A DNA stretch of 64,000 nucleotides from Psoroptes ovis (taxonomy: Eukaryota > Arthropoda > Arachnida > Sarcoptiformes > Psoroptidae), in assembly GCA_002943765.1 (NCBI GenBank), contig PQWQ01000016.1:124001-188000 (forward strand), in the 5' to 3' direction. The notes under the pieces were generated by a model. It worked only from the letters and a program-made list of their open reading frames with translations. It did not search any database and was not told the DNA's origin. Position numbers and translations under genes: made by a program. How positions within the stretch are numbered: position 1 is the first letter of the stretch; each line of letters begins with the position of its first letter. Positions 10,868 through 26,200 of the stretch are shown piece after piece.

Positions 10868-13800
10868 AGCAACAAGAACTTGTAATTGAAAATGCCATTC
10901 TCACCACCACTGACAATTTATGACGACGAAATGAAATGATTTGAAATTATTGACATAATAATGAAATGTAAAATTTTACTGCAGTAAATTGTCTTCTGTT
11001 CGCCGAGAAAATTTCGGGAAATTCATTCGATGATATTAAGAATATATTCTGCCCGAGAGAATATCCATAGAGAATATTTTTATTCTGATTTTTTTTGAAG
11101 TATCAATTTACATTATTATATATGTGTGTCTTTTGATTGAAAAATAAATAAATATAGATGGATGGAACTATGCAGACATATATCAATGTTTGATCATATA
11201 TATAGCACATTATATCATTGCAGTGTATGGTGGTGATGGTGTTCGGTTCGGTATTTTTGTCTTTTTTTACTGAAAAGAAGAATTTTGTCATCAACAAAAG
11301 GCTCTTTTGCTTACCCGAGGGGCAAATATTTTCGCTTTGTTGTTCATTCGTTTTCGTGCTATTTATTTCATATGGTAAGTCATTTGATTGATTGATTCAT
11401 TTGTTTATTTGTCATTTCAAATGCCATTGTTTAAGGTCAGAAATCTTTGAATTTTCTTTAAATTCTTAAAATCATTTCTTATTTATTTATTTGCATCATT
11501 GATTTATCATTATTATTATCATTTTAAATGAATTATATTTTGAAATATTCGCTTTTGTATCATTGTCGTTGATGTTGGTGATGATGACTTGAAATATTCT
11601 AAATTTAGCTTTTTTCGGAATTGAATAATTTATTAATTAATTAATTTTTTCATTCATTTATTATTTCATAATTGAGTAAATTTCTCTTATTTAATTCTTC
11701 ATCTTATTTGTTTCTGTATTCGTTCAAAAGATGGTTAACTTTGAGTGAAGCTTTTTCTGCTCAGTTTTTCCTTGATTATTATCCAAATTATTATATTTGC
11801 TTGTGTTTCTGTGTATTGAAATGATTATTTTGTTTTGTTTTTAGGTGAATTCAAATGAAAAACAGTGAAAAAAATGATCGTCTTCAGATCTTTCAATTTT
11901 TGAGCATTAATTTGTTCACCTTTTTTGGGTTCTTTTGATATTCTTTAAATCAAAATCCGCGATAATTCATGATTATTTTGTATCATTGATTTTCAAATTA
12001 CCTGATATATATTTTTTGCTTGAATATATTTGATTTATGTCTAAATTTATTATGTATAAATGTTTTTAAAATTTTTCTCATACATCTTGAATCATTGATG
12101 CTTAATGTTATATTAGATTTAATCCCTTTTTTTGTCTTGTTTTTATTTCTTTGAAATGATTTTCATTCAATCCATCTCCTTGTGATATGATTAGCTTGAA
12201 TTTATTTATTTATATTTTTTCCGAATTTTCATCCAGTTTTGATTACCTGATTAAAATATATAATACATTAATGTTTTTTACTATTCAGGAATTTTACATT
12301 AGTTTCTCGAATAAATCTTGTTTTTTAAATCCATTTTATGAATTTGATTGAAACAATAAAAAAAATCGTTAATAAATTTATAAAAAAAAACATTTTCGCC
12401 AATTTCAATGAAAATTATAATAATAATAATTCAAAATTATTAAATTTAATCCGAAATTGTGTCTAATTATTTTCCGCTTAATTTAAAGTCTAATCAAAAA
12501 ATAAATGATAAAGGAAAATCGATTAGATAATGCCTGATGCTTTATGATGTCTGAAGCGTCTTCAATACTATGATTTTTCAATAATTACCCGAATACCCGA
12601 TGTTTGTTCATTTTTTCCTCAATCACAGAAGCTGCTTAAATATATTTTAGATATGAAATGCTTTGATCGATCGAAATCATTAATTTATAAGGTGCAAATC
12701 GATAGATTTCTCAATTTGAATTTGTCTGAATTGATTTGTCCGACTATCATTGACCAATGCGACCTTCTAACAATTGTCTGTTTTATGTCCATTTCTAGAT
12801 TAAGATTATCTAAAATTTTTCGATATTGATTTAGTCAATTGTTCAAAACATTCATTTCATTGATTTTTAATAGTTTTCATTGCAATTTTACTGAAATTCT
12901 TAATCAATTTAACAATTCAATTTATAGAAAATTTTAATAAAATTAACATTGAAAAAAAGCAATTTTTAAAATTGGAAATTATATGAAGAGAAATATTTAA
13001 TTCCTGTATTAAAGATATATTCTAGTGTTTTTGAATTTTGTGGCAGAGAATAGTGAATAGAATTTCTCATTTCTTGTTGTTGATATGTCAGTTTTTTTTT
13101 TTTTTTTGATGAATGTATATATATAGCTTCTGTGATTTTCTTGCTGCTCAAACACATCATCGTCTTTATGAGCTACAAAGCTAAACTCAGTCAAAGTAAC
13201 ATTGATTGCTGGTAGAGAGAGAATTGGCAAATTTTTTTTCTTTTAATTTCAATTGAAAATATAATAAAGATACAAGATGCTTATGCTTAAAGAAGAAATT
13301 TTGCATTCATTTGATGTGTGTCAGAAGAAGAGTGATACTTCTACAACAAGCGAAAAAATAATTTCAATTCATACGAATCATGTTTTGTTTGTTTGTTTGT
13401 TTCCTTTGAATTGCAATTTGGAAATTCAATTTTTTTACAGACTTCAATGTGTTTTTGTTCTTGATGATGATGATGGTGATGAATAATTTTGTTTTTCATC
13501 AAATTATTTGTTGAACATGTGTTTGATTTTTGTTTGTTCTTCAATCAAACAATCAATGATACGTTGATTGATAATTTTTGCGTATGATTTAATTGAAAAC
13601 CCTTAGAAGAAAAGTGATTCCAGCAACATCATCGATTCGATTCAGTGAAATGATTCTTTTTTTGATTCTTTAATTAATTTTAAATCAGAATTTGTTTTTT
13701 CCTTAATTAATTTCCGTCTTTTTGTGTTTAAAATTTTAAAATTCTATTCGATGATTGATTTCTGAAAAATTGAAATGAAATTAAGCACCAACAGACAACA

Positions 13801-16800
13801 AATACGGAATTAATTGTTAATTTGAATCAATAATATTTTTTCTTCGATGAATTTGTTGATTTAAATTTTATTTTTGTGTTCTGGTTTTGTTTGTTTATGT
13901 ATTTGCTTGTTCCATTTGATTATTCATCGATTTGAATTCATTGAATTATTACTCATTGATTCACTCATTTTTTTCCAACATTCATCAATTTTCTTATCTA
14001 TTTTTTTTTGCTCAATAAAATTTGTTTTTAAATTAATAAGTCCAAAGATGAATGAAAAAGTTTTTCATCCAATCAATTCATTGATTGATTACTCAATTTA
14101 TCAATTACTTTTTCAATTTGACTAATCATCAATTCATCAATCGCTTTTCGGTAAGTTTTTTGTTTTATTTGAATTCAATCGCTCAAAGCCGATTTTGTCA
14201 GTGATATTAAGTAGTCAAAGTATTAAATGATCAATTCGAAACAAGATTTTTTTTCAAAATTCAATGAGTTTAACAAAAATTTTCAAAAAATTTCTTGGAC
14301 TTGGTATTTTGAATGATAAATTTACAGTTTTCCTCTGAATAATCCATTATCATTAACATTACTGAGAATTTGTCTAAATTTCTCAAATAATTGAACATAA
14401 TCATCATCAATCAACTAAATCGATTGATTAGATTTTTGTTGAAATGAATTTTTTTCAAAAATTATTACTTTGAATTTTTTTTGAGAAATTTTTCCCCATT
14501 ATTTCAATACAAATCACCTTCTTCTGTATTCATTTGTATTTCATGTTTCATTTTGTATTTCATACAAAAATCTCTCGCAACTTCATTTGATTTTCATTTT
14601 AATTTAACAAATATCAAAGCAATTGAAATGGAAGAACGCATTGATTTTATAAATTTCATTCTTTCATTCATTCCAGAAATGACCTCCAAAAAATTACAGA
14701 AACAAATATTACAAATTATAATATGAATTTTGTGTGTGTGTGTGCGTAAATTCAAATTCAAAATAATAATAATTCAAATGTTGATTATTGAAATATTAAA
14801 AAAAAGAGAAATAATGATGATGATAATTGATTTAGTGAATCAACGAGTGAATAAGCAGAGAAAATGAATGAATGTATGGTTGAAATTGTTAATTTTAATG
14901 AAAATAATGAAGATGATGATGATGTTTTACGAATGTCCATGATTATTCCATTATCATTGCCATTGTTATTATTGTTATTAGTATTATTTCTTCTTGAAAT
15001 TATTGATTCATTCATTTATTTATTCAGCTATTTATTGTTAGGTATTGTTATTATTATAAATAAAGTTTTGTTCTTTGAAGTATTATAAATGGTTAAATAC
15101 CATCAATTGTGTTGAATTGTTCATTATTTTATTGTGTTTCTTCAACGAAATCACCTTTTTTATAAAACACAAATCAATTAAATAATGATGAAATTGTTGG
15201 TTGCTTTTCATTGGTTTTTAGATGAATTTTTGAATCAATTTTCTATTGAAAAAACAATGAAATTTAATTATTATGAAAAATAATAAGGATAATGATGATA
15301 ATAATATCTTAAATAATTCCATAATTGTATGTAAAAAGGTGTTAGCAGTTATGTTGAATTGTTTGAAATTTATTTTTATCATTTTATGATCATCAACCAT
15401 TACTATTATCATCTAACAGTAACGGTGATGATAATGATTATTTTATTCTTCCTCTCCCTTTGAATTAAATTGCAATTTCTGCTGATTTCTGGTCATTTGT
15501 GTCATTTTAATTTCATTTGATTAGTGCTCAAAGGTGTGTGTGTTTGTGTTGTTGGTCTATTTGCTGGTGTTTTCAAGTGGTCTTCGGTATCACTGATTTC
15601 TATGGTCATTTTCTGACCTCAAAAAATTCATCAATGCATCTAATTCAATGAACAGGTGATTTTTTTCTTTTCAAATATAATTCAAAGAAATTTTATAATT
15701 ATCATGTATTTTGCTTAATGATGTGATATGATTTTTGCTGTTTTTTCATTTGAAATTTTGATTCATTTCAATTCGATTTGATCCGATACGATTTTATTTG
15801 ATTTCGATTCATTGATTGATTGATTATCGGTTTTAGTTGTTTGATTTATTTATTCATTACTTTACTTTTTCACTTGCAATGATTTGCACAAACGTAGTCT
15901 ACACGAACTTATCCACGCCACACAGAGACGAATGATCTTTGATTTTTTCCATTTCAAACATTTTTCATTTCTGACATTTATATATCATTGTATTTCATGG
16001 TATTTCTGCTATCTCATTGCCAATCTGACTGGATTCAAACTTTGATCTATGATTCAGTCTTCATTCGTCAAGCTTTTCAAAAAATGAAGTGAAATAAATC
16101 AAATCTGCACATATGAATAAATTCAATTCAACCAAACAATAATAATAATAATTCATCATGTATTAGATTTAGATCATTTTTATATGAGAAAATATTTCAT
16201 ATTTTTCATTGACAACGATATTTATTACACGCACACACACAAAGGCTCACTGTTTGTGTGTGTGCGTGTGTGTGGATGTGGTATAATTGATTTATAACCT
16301 TCAATTATGAATTATCAAAGAAAAAATGAATTTATTCATAGACCCAGAAGATGTATTACGGTCTATGTGTGTGTATATGAATATTAATATAAATTTATTT
16401 TTATTATTCATTATTCATCTATTTTTCCCCGATTATTCATGTTTTATTACGATTTATGATCATCATTATTAATCATAATTGAATGTGTAATTGTAATTTA
16501 TTTTTATTGAAAATCTGATATATATTTTTTCCCATTCAATTTCCATCTATTTTTCTATTCAAATTGCTACTTAAAATTGCTGCTAACGCATTCAAACAAT
16601 CCTTAGTCATTATCCAATCATCATGATGATGATAATAATCATATTTTGATTATTGCCACATAGAAATGCATCGAAAACATGAAAATCCATGTATAAATGC
16701 ATATATGCAAGTATAAAATATAATGACAACACATTCATTAGAGGAAAATATCCAAGTTTTGTTGATTCGACTTGATTTGATTTGTATTGATGTAATGTAA

Positions 16801-19342
16801 TGATTACAAATCATAGTAAAAAATAATAATGATTCAATTTGTACACATTGCAAACGATCTGACTGGCGTTTGATTATTTATTTCAATTTTCATTTTTTTC
16901 ATTCGTAAGATAATCATTATCATTTGATATTATCATAATGTGGCCACAAGCCACACCATGGACCTTTATGTGATTTAACCTAGATTCTTTTTCTTTTACG
17001 ATTTTCGCTGTATTTTGGCAGGTATTTTCTTGGCATTTAGGCTGGCTCGTTTGCTGATTGTCATCATTTATTCCCATTGAATGATGATGTACGAATGATT
17101 ACTGAATAGTGATAATGGAATGAGTCGGAGAGAAATAAAGAGGAAAACAATCAACGATTTCTATTCTATTCTATTCTTTATTTCAAATCAAACAAAATGT
17201 ACCATACATTCGTTCATTATTATTATTTTCATTTGAAAAAAAATATTATGTGATTTGATTGGGATGTGATGTCGGTTTTAAAGAACTTTGTAATGATATA
17301 ATAATGTTATCATTATTATTATTATTATTATGTGAATATGTAAAAAGGTCAATGATACACACACAAGGTATATACGAACCTATCTATGCGAATATTATGC
17401 GTTGCCATTATCATTTGAATCATTTATTATTTTCTTGACGAAAAAAAATGATTCGGTTTCATATTACGGTTCAGACATTGAAAAATAAAAAATATTACCA
17501 GTATGTTTGATGTGTGTTTTTATTATGTATTATTTTACATTTATTTATTCATTTTTCATTTCATGAAAATTTACATGTCACGGTTTTTACTTAATAAATA
17601 ATAAAATATTTAATTTTTTTATTCAATTTTGACATGAAAAATTGAAAAATAAAAAAACACGAATATTCACATCTAATTTCTTCATTATATTTATGTACAG
17701 AAATTTTTAGTTTGAAATTTAATTTTAAATTGAAAATAATAATAAACGATTATTATTTTGATTATTTCGCTTATTATCATTATTACTAAGACAATAAGTA
17801 AACCTATGCCACTTAAGTTACATTCAAGAAACAAAACAGCAGAAACAAACAATTCAGAAGCAAATGTCCATTTAACTTACCTATCATTCATTCTCCATTT
17901 TATAAATGACCAGTTTGATACCTAATACCTTGATTATCATCATCATCATTATTATCGTCGGTAGCATCTATAACCTTTGTCATTTCGCAAACATATATCC
18001 TTAGCCCAAAAAAGGTTATCATTAGACGAAAATGGAATGAAAAAAAACCTGTTGCTATGTCTATTTTTTGTATGCATTTTTCATTAAAATAACTACTATT
18101 GATTACTATGAAATTGACATGTATTTTTCATCTATTTTTTCACATCAAGTACCTCTAAAACACTATCAAATATTCATATTCACTATGCCCACATGAATAT
18201 TTTGAATGATGATATTTTATTATGATTTATTATTGTTATTTATCATTGTTTTATCATTTTTCAATCGATCAATTGTGAACAATCAATTTTAAATTATTAT
18301 TGATTGTTTTATGTTCACAAAAAAATAATCAAAATAAAAATAAACTGGTCAAAACAATAAATATTCGGTAAAATTCACCCTTTTCTTGAATGGCCAAAAA
18401 ACAATAAAAATTTGAGATGTTATTATTTTTTTGCCTGATTGAAAAGTGTATCATCAATTTTAAATTGGAAAAATGAAAAATTACAGGCTAAAATTGTTTG
18501 TGAATGACAAGCAATTGGTTTTACCGAATAGAAACTCATGTAGACATATGAATGAATGAATTTAATCCTTCATAAATTCTTATTTTTTACTCATTTAAAA
18601 TATGATTAGATTTATGATTTGAATACACAATTCATTCAGTAAAAATATAAATGTAAATTATTTTATATATTTATTTCCTTTAAACTACGAGGTTTTAGAT
18701 TACAACAACAATCGACAATTGTAAAAAAAAATTTTATTTTCTACAGATACAATCAGTCGTTTTTCTTTATTTTATTTGAAATTATGAATGAATTTCATGT
18801 TCATTTTCAACAATATATAACAAGCATCATCATATCAACTATTTGAAATGATTATTATTGTTTTATGATGATAATTTCATTTCATTTCTTAAAAATTTTT
18901 ATGATTTTGTTGCCATAATTTCATCATTCATTCATTTACTCATTTATTTTTCTCTAATTCAAAAGTGTGATTTGTTATTTTCATTTACATTTGGCATATT
19001 TATTATTATCATCAAAATTTAATGGGTTGCAAATATTACACAAACGTAGTTGTATGTGAGAGTGAATATATATGAAGTGGAAATTTTTTCCCCTATTAAA
19101 ACATTGAATCATTGAAAAAAAAACACCTCGAAAAATCTTCCTATTTACATCTTTCCTATTGAAAACAAAACAAAAACATGATTTAATAATCAAGATTATA
19201 GCATTATACCGCGTTCATTATTCATGTAAATACTTATTCATAATTCATTTCGATTCGCTTTTATCCAGGGAAAAATATTTCGAAATTCATCACAAAGCTT
19301 GATCAAAAAATACTAAAATATTTGTATATTTGGTTGCATTGC

Positions 19343-19344
19343 AT

Positions 19345-19403
<59 letters not shown>

Positions 19404-19450
19404 TTCATTCATTCATTCATTCATTCATCCATCCATCCATCTATCTATTC
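19343..19450. repeat. Compound tetranucleotide microsatellite (ATTT, ATTC, ATCC, ATCT)
   Basis: About fifteen ATTT units change stepwise into ATTC, then ATCC, then ATCT units. The plus-strand frame across it (FIYLFIYL repeats) is a product of the repeat and not a gene. Confidence 0.92.
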
Positions 19451-22400
19451 AATCATTCATCTATTTGATCATTGATCGCCTTGATTCATTGATTAATGAA
19501 TCAATAAACAAATGAATGAATAGAATTGATAATTTTTTCAAAAATACCGAAAACGTATTGTTCTGTTTTCAAACAAAATGAATGAATGAATAATACATTC
19601 CTATTCAATCGTATATTATTCATGAATATGAATATTTACATCAATACTTTCTCATTGATTACATGTTGGACACACACACACACACGCAATCATCAATCAA
19701 TGTTTTGCTTTGTATCATCATTTGTTGATCGAGAAAAAAATGATGATTTTGTTTTTGTTTGTTTGTTGTTATGATGTGATGTGTTGAATCGTTTTTCCAT
19801 GTGTTATTTCACTATTATTTTCATCATCAATTCAAAATGTGAATTATTTGTATTGAAAATATATTTCCACCGAATATTTGTAATGAAAATATAATGTATT
19901 TATTATGGTGATTCGAGCTAGCTTGTTCGTGTATTTGAAAATTTTGATTTGTTTTTCAGTGAAAATTTTAAACATTTTTCGATAATTTTTGTATGTAATT
20001 TTTGAATTCAAATTATTTGCCAGTATTAATTCAAATACATAATCACAAATCACTTCCAAATCCAATTCAAATCGATCGATTGATTATTATTTTCAATAAT
20101 TCAGGATTACTAAGTGCACAGTTCTTCAGTACAGTCAAATAATACCCTTTGTGTTTTGTTATTTTGCAAAGTCGATTATGTTATTATGTTTTTGATCGTT
20201 ATTTTCATTTGATTGTTTCTATCTGAAAAATGTTTTTGTTTTCTGATTCATAGTCAACCAACCAAGTGTAAGTGTAAAGTTTTTTTGTTTTGTTTTAAAT
20301 TCCAACGTACACAAATACTCGAGTACGGAAAAATGTTTGAAATTATTACTTTGAGTATTACTTTTTCATATTAAAAATAATAAATATTTTGACCTACAAA
20401 AAATGAAATTTTTCTTACATTTTTCCACCGGCTTAAGATGAATTCATTCAATCATTCATTTGAATTTATGATCGGAAGTGATTTTCTGATTTTAAATCTT
20501 GATTTTTTTTTTTTGAATTTTGAATGAAAAAATTTCATTTTTCTCAAAGGTTTATTCATATCAAGACCACTGAAATTAATTTGAATGATGATAATGATGA
20601 TTAGTAGGAAAAAATATGCGTACAAATATCTTATGTGTATTCGACAAAAACAAAACCAAACGGTTTTGAATCGAAAATTATCTTTTGAAATTGAATGTAT
20701 TTATGTAAATTTAACCCATTAATCTGTGTGTAATATTGATGTTTTTCCTATTAATATTAACTTAAACCATAGGTTAACTAATTTTCAAATTTTAATTTTT
20801 AATATTGAAATTTCATCGTTCTTTATCATCTTATTATTGGATTAAATTTGACTGCTTCAAAGATAAATTTGAATAAAATTTCATGCATTTCTCTCTTTGT
20901 TGATTTGAATATTTTATTTTTTGTCCGAATAAATTTTAAAACTTGATTAAAACAACAACAACAACATCAAGCTAGTCATATGCATATGGCCAATTATCAT
21001 CATTTGCTAGTGGTGAAAAAAAAGATGAATTTCAATCAATATCAGCGTGGAAATGCATAAAAGCATAGACTATTGTGTGCATTATTCAATATTTCAAAGT
21101 TTTCAATCACCTAATGACTTGTGTAAATTGATTTTCAGTGTTTTGAATGACCTGAATACAAATTTTTAATCGAAAATTCATCCAAATTTCTGAAAAAAAA
21201 ATTGAAAAAACAAGCAACAAGATTGAAATGAATATATTCAAAAAATCCAAATTTGAACAAATAAACAAACACTGACAAATGTTTAATGAGTGAATGTTGA
21301 ATGAAATTGTTTTTTTGCATTTCTTCGATGTCTTCAGCTGATTATTATTTGTGACAAATGTTTTATTTTACTCCTTTGATTAATAAAATAACAAGTAAAA
21401 AACATACATAGACAAAGCAGCGACAAATACAAGTGATCAACAACAACAACAATCAAAAGGGAAAAAATCATTAAATTATTCAAAATCGACGATCGTATCA
21501 TTGTGTTTGAAATTGTTTATGTGTGTGTGTGTGAGTGTATGGTGACTGTATTTTCACAATATTTTACTTGAGAAAACAATAATAATAATTCAAATTCAAT
21601 GACAATAACTACAAGTAGGTGTGTGGGTGGGTAATTATCAAGTAGGTGCTCGTGCACATTCTTCACGTGTTTTTTGAATAATTTTTTGTTTTATGTTTTT
21701 ATCTTTTATGTGTCATCAAATTAATACGAAAATTTTCATCGATTTCAGTGACAATAACCGCGTCCGATTTTAGATCATCATTTGAATTAAATAAAAGCCT
21801 AATTACTTAATTAAATAACCACGAATCATCATCAATTCAAATGTGATTTTACAAATATTTTTCAAAATTTTTTAATTTTTGTCATTTACTTGGCTCTCTT
21901 TTGAATTGAATATATCTGCTTAAAGGTAATTAATTTTGATCTAAAAATTTCAATTATTGAAAATTCAATTTACCCTGATTTCTAATTATTTTTTTTTGTC
22001 AATAATTGTTAACCTTGTTGTCCATCGAGCATCCATCCAACATACCAAATATTCAAATAAACAAATAGAGATAAATGATAAAATTCATTAATGCTTATCA
22101 TGTCATTAGGAGAAAAAATATTAAAATATTAAGATTTTCCCTAAGATTTCTTCCGAATTCCTTGAGAGTTTTTTAATTTGAAATTTTCGTTATTCCGCTT
22201 TTGATATTTATATGAATAAATCTACAAGAAAAAATTCAAGACAAAATAAATATAACAACCACACCTTGTACATAGACATAGATATATTCACACACACAGA
22301 TAATCGATTAATCAATTTGATTCATGAGTTTTCAGTTTAAAAAAATATGTGTGTGTGAGTTCTACATACATTTTTGCTTATATGATCATTTGCTAGATGA

Positions 22401-22460
22401 ATTTTTTGTTTTTTTTTTCTATGAACAAACAAACAACCGAATTGATTGATTGATTAAATC

Positions 22461-22483
22461 TTTTTTTTTTTTTTTTTTTTTTT
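22461..22483. repeat. Poly-T tract
   Basis: An uninterrupted run of about 22 T, the longest homopolymer noticed in the window. Confidence 0.85.
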
Positions 22484-23205
22484 GATATGAATTTTTCGTT
22501 GAATTTTTTCAAAAAGAAAATAAATTTTTATTTATTTATTCAAGTTTAGCCCAGAACGTTTTACATGAATCAAATAAAAGTATTTCATGTATGTGATCAA
22601 AGGGTTTACAAAAACATGAACTTTTTTGATGAATTCTTCATTAATGTAGCGATTAATTTGCATAATTTCCGTCGTCCATACACTTCACATTGTCCAAAAT
22701 ATTAAAAATATTTCAAATATTGCTTAATATTGAATATATTTAATTTTTGCTAATTAATTTATTCTTGTCTTTTCTTCTTTATCCTTTTCTTCTTTGAAAT
22801 TTTTCCATATAATCCTTTATGCTTTATTTGTCTTCATTTGATTTTTCTGTTCACATTTTTTTTTTCTCGCTTTCATTTCATTTGGCTTGGCATTTGTTTG
22901 TGTGTGTGTGCTTGATTAAATATGTGTCTTCCAAAATGTTACACAGCTATTTCCTGCATATATGCATCAATCATTCAGCAAACATTTTTTTTGTTTCAAA
23001 ATTTAATCGCAGTGATTGAGAATTTTTTTTCTCAATTTCGCTTAATTGCAATTTATATTTCTTCCCAATTCGTTTCATTTCTTTGTGTAAACGCGTTATA
23101 AATTATTTTCACTAATAATAAATAAATGAATAAGAATCATACTAGTCATATAAATAACTTTTGAGATTGTATTGTAAATAATTATTACCATAACAATAAA
23201 CGACA

Positions 23206-26200
23206 ATGAATAATAATATGAATATGAATAATCGTAATCGTATGGATGATATAAATTCATTGGCACCATTATGGCGTAATGCACCTACAATTATTTCATC
23301 ATCATCCGCATCATCAGCTTCTTCATTGCAGCATTTACAGCAGCATCAGCCGCATCATCATCATCAACAATATCATAGACAATTGTCGCCCAAACCTACA
23401 CAAAATATGCAGCAACAATTACAGTATAAGCAATTAATAAATAAGAATAATAATTTAAAAACAATGATTACACCATCATCATCATCTTCATCCTTATTAT
23501 TACAACCGAATAATGTCATGAAATCATTTCAACAAAGTTTACGTTCATATCCATCATCATCATCATCGTCTGCATCTAAAGCATCAATAATGGAATCAAA
23601 GAAATCAAATTTGAATAATGCTGTAATGAATAATCAATTAAAAAATAATGAAAGATGTTTTGTAACGAATTTAGATATTGATAATAAAAAAATGGATACA
23701 TGTAGTCCATTTTATTTGGATTATTTAGATTGTAATAATCAACAACAACATCAACAGCCATATCAACATTATTATCAACAGCAGCAACAGCAAACAAATT
23801 TTTTATTAAATCAAAATGATCAAATGTATCAACAACAGCAACAGCAGCAGCATCAACTGTCACAATTTAATCATAATAAATTTATGGACATGTTTCGTAA
23901 TAATAGCGATAATGATCGTATGTTGATGATTCGAAATAATCAATCAATATCATCAATTAATAATAATAATGATTATGATGAACAACAAATAAATGATTCA
24001 TTACCATATTCAGTGAATAATAATGATAATAATAGTTTAATTTCAAATGATGAAGAGAATAATACAATATTGAATCAAAATCAAAATAAATTGATAAATC
24101 AAACAAAGCAACAACAGCAACAAAAATCGATAATAAAACGAAAAAAATCGATTGATTCAAATAATAAACAAGTACGAATCAATCCATTACATCAGCAACA
24201 GCAGCAGCAGCAACAACAATTGACGAAATTCAATCATTTAATGCCAGCATCATCATCGGGATCATCAATGATGAATTCATCATCATCAATTTCGGGTTAG
24301 AAAATGATGATATTTGATTGATCGATGAGAATTTTGGATTCATTCAATCAATCAATGATTTTCCCGAATAATAGAGAGAATCATTGATTTTTGAAAAATA
24401 TTGAAAATAATTTATTTGTGTTTCCCCTTGCATTTATGTATTTATGAATTTGCGCTTAGTGTTTTGCTTTGGCTTTATTTTGTTTCTGTTTGCTTCTGTT
24501 TCGTTCAATTTGATCAGTGAAAATTGAAAATCATTTGCATATTTTTTTTTTCATTTGTTATTTGTTTGTTTGTTTTCTTTGAAATTCAAATTAGTTTTTC
24601 TTCAATTTATTCATTCATTCAATCAATGATTTTTCAATTTTTAATCTTAATTTTTGTCTTATTTTGCTTATTGTTTTGTTTAATTTATACCGATATTTAT
24701 TTATATTGATTTGAATATTTTCATTCATTTACACACAAAAACACATGAAGATGCGCTGATTTTTCCGATGATTTTGAAAAAATGAAAATTTCCGAGAAGT
24801 TTTAATTATTTTTTCGTGTTTAATTTTACAGAAAATTTATCGACACGTTTCATTAATCAACAACATCAGCCACAGCTACAGCAACCAAGATTTAGAACAT
24901 CTTTGAATAATTATACTAATATGGAGGTGAGTTCTTGTGTTTTTTTGAGTGTAATGTGTAACTTATCAATGTTTTTTCGTCTTTAAATTTATAGAATCGA
25001 TCATCAAATGTTAATCAACGATTACAAAATGCTGCCGAACGTCGTTCACAAATTGAAGATGCTCGCAGAGTATGAATTTTCAAGGCTTTCAGTTTTTGTT
25101 TTTAGATTAATTATTTTGTATTCATTTTTTCCATTTAGGAACGAGCTCAAAGACAATTAGATCAAAGTTCAATGAGGAATATTATACATGGTGGGAATGG
25201 TGGTGGTGGTGGTGGTAATGATATGCCAACTCGTATGACAACATCTGCATCATTTGATCGTTCTCGTGGGGGTTTTGAGCAACATCCATTCACTCCTGGA
25301 CATAGTACAAATACATCATTAGCATTTGGTAGTACTCAGCCAAGAATTATTGATCTTACAAGACCTTTAGTTACACCAACAACATCGACTAGACCAAAGT
25401 CTGAAATTTTTCCATCAGGTCCTTTACCATATGAGTTGCCATCTAGTGCTGCTGTTCATAATGATCAAATAGATTCGTCGTCACATTTGTATGCAAAAGA
25501 TGATAGTAATTATCGCTCTAAACGAGTTACTGCTACTGCTACTGTGTCACCAGTTGTAGATAATATGACGCCTCAATGTTCCGCTCCATTGCAAGCTCAA
25601 ACAGTGACTACGATTGAGCCAGTCATTACGGCTAAACAACAACAGCCATTACAAGCACCATTGTTCAGTGCAAGTTCTTTAATGCGAGCTGCAAGACGTC
25701 ATGATCCGGAATTAATTCCGGCTAAACAAAGATATTTATTTCGAGAATATGGAGCTCCATCATCATCATCATCTGGAACATCATGGGGTGGATTTCGTAA
25801 AGAAAATAGTAGCATGACTTGTTCGATGACATCGACAAAATCATTTCATGCTAAATCTCCATTATCAGGCGGTTCAGGAGGTACAAGTGGTTTAGGTGGT
25901 CGACCAAAAAAATCTTATAGCATGAATCGTCTTGATCAATTGGCTCAACCACGTAAACGTGTACAGCCTAGAGGTATTGATAATGCGTATTATTTATGTA
26001 ATATTTTGATTGTTTCTTTTTTAATTATGATTATAATAGTTCCAATGTCAGCATCATTTGTCAAGGGTAAAGTTACAGAAAAAGAAACTCCAGCAACACC
26101 TACAGCCAGTAAATCAGCATCAAGCAGCTCTAAGCCAACACCGCCACCGAAAACATTTACCAGTTCAAATTCATCATCAAATTTGAGTGGTAGTACAAAA

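Larger units (their letters stand above)
9082..23205. other. 14 kb gene-poor stretch upstream of ensconsin-like gene
   Basis: AT-rich with many simple repeats and only short, low-complexity frames. I accept no coding gene here. It may contain 5' untranslated exons and long first introns of the ensconsin-like gene at 23206; one weak candidate is a less AT-rich segment near 11300-11371 ending in a good donor (ATATG/GTAAGT at 11372). A minus-strand fragment with a zinc-knuckle-like pattern sits at 9511-9720. Confidence 0.5.

Noticed and set aside
19330..19515. Plus-strand frame with LFIY repeats.
   Set aside because: Encoded by the compound ATTT/ATTC microsatellite.
25980..26045. Apparent transmembrane segment in the ensconsin-like protein.
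   Set aside because: It is encoded by an intron with GT-AG ends in the right phase, so it is not part of the normal protein.
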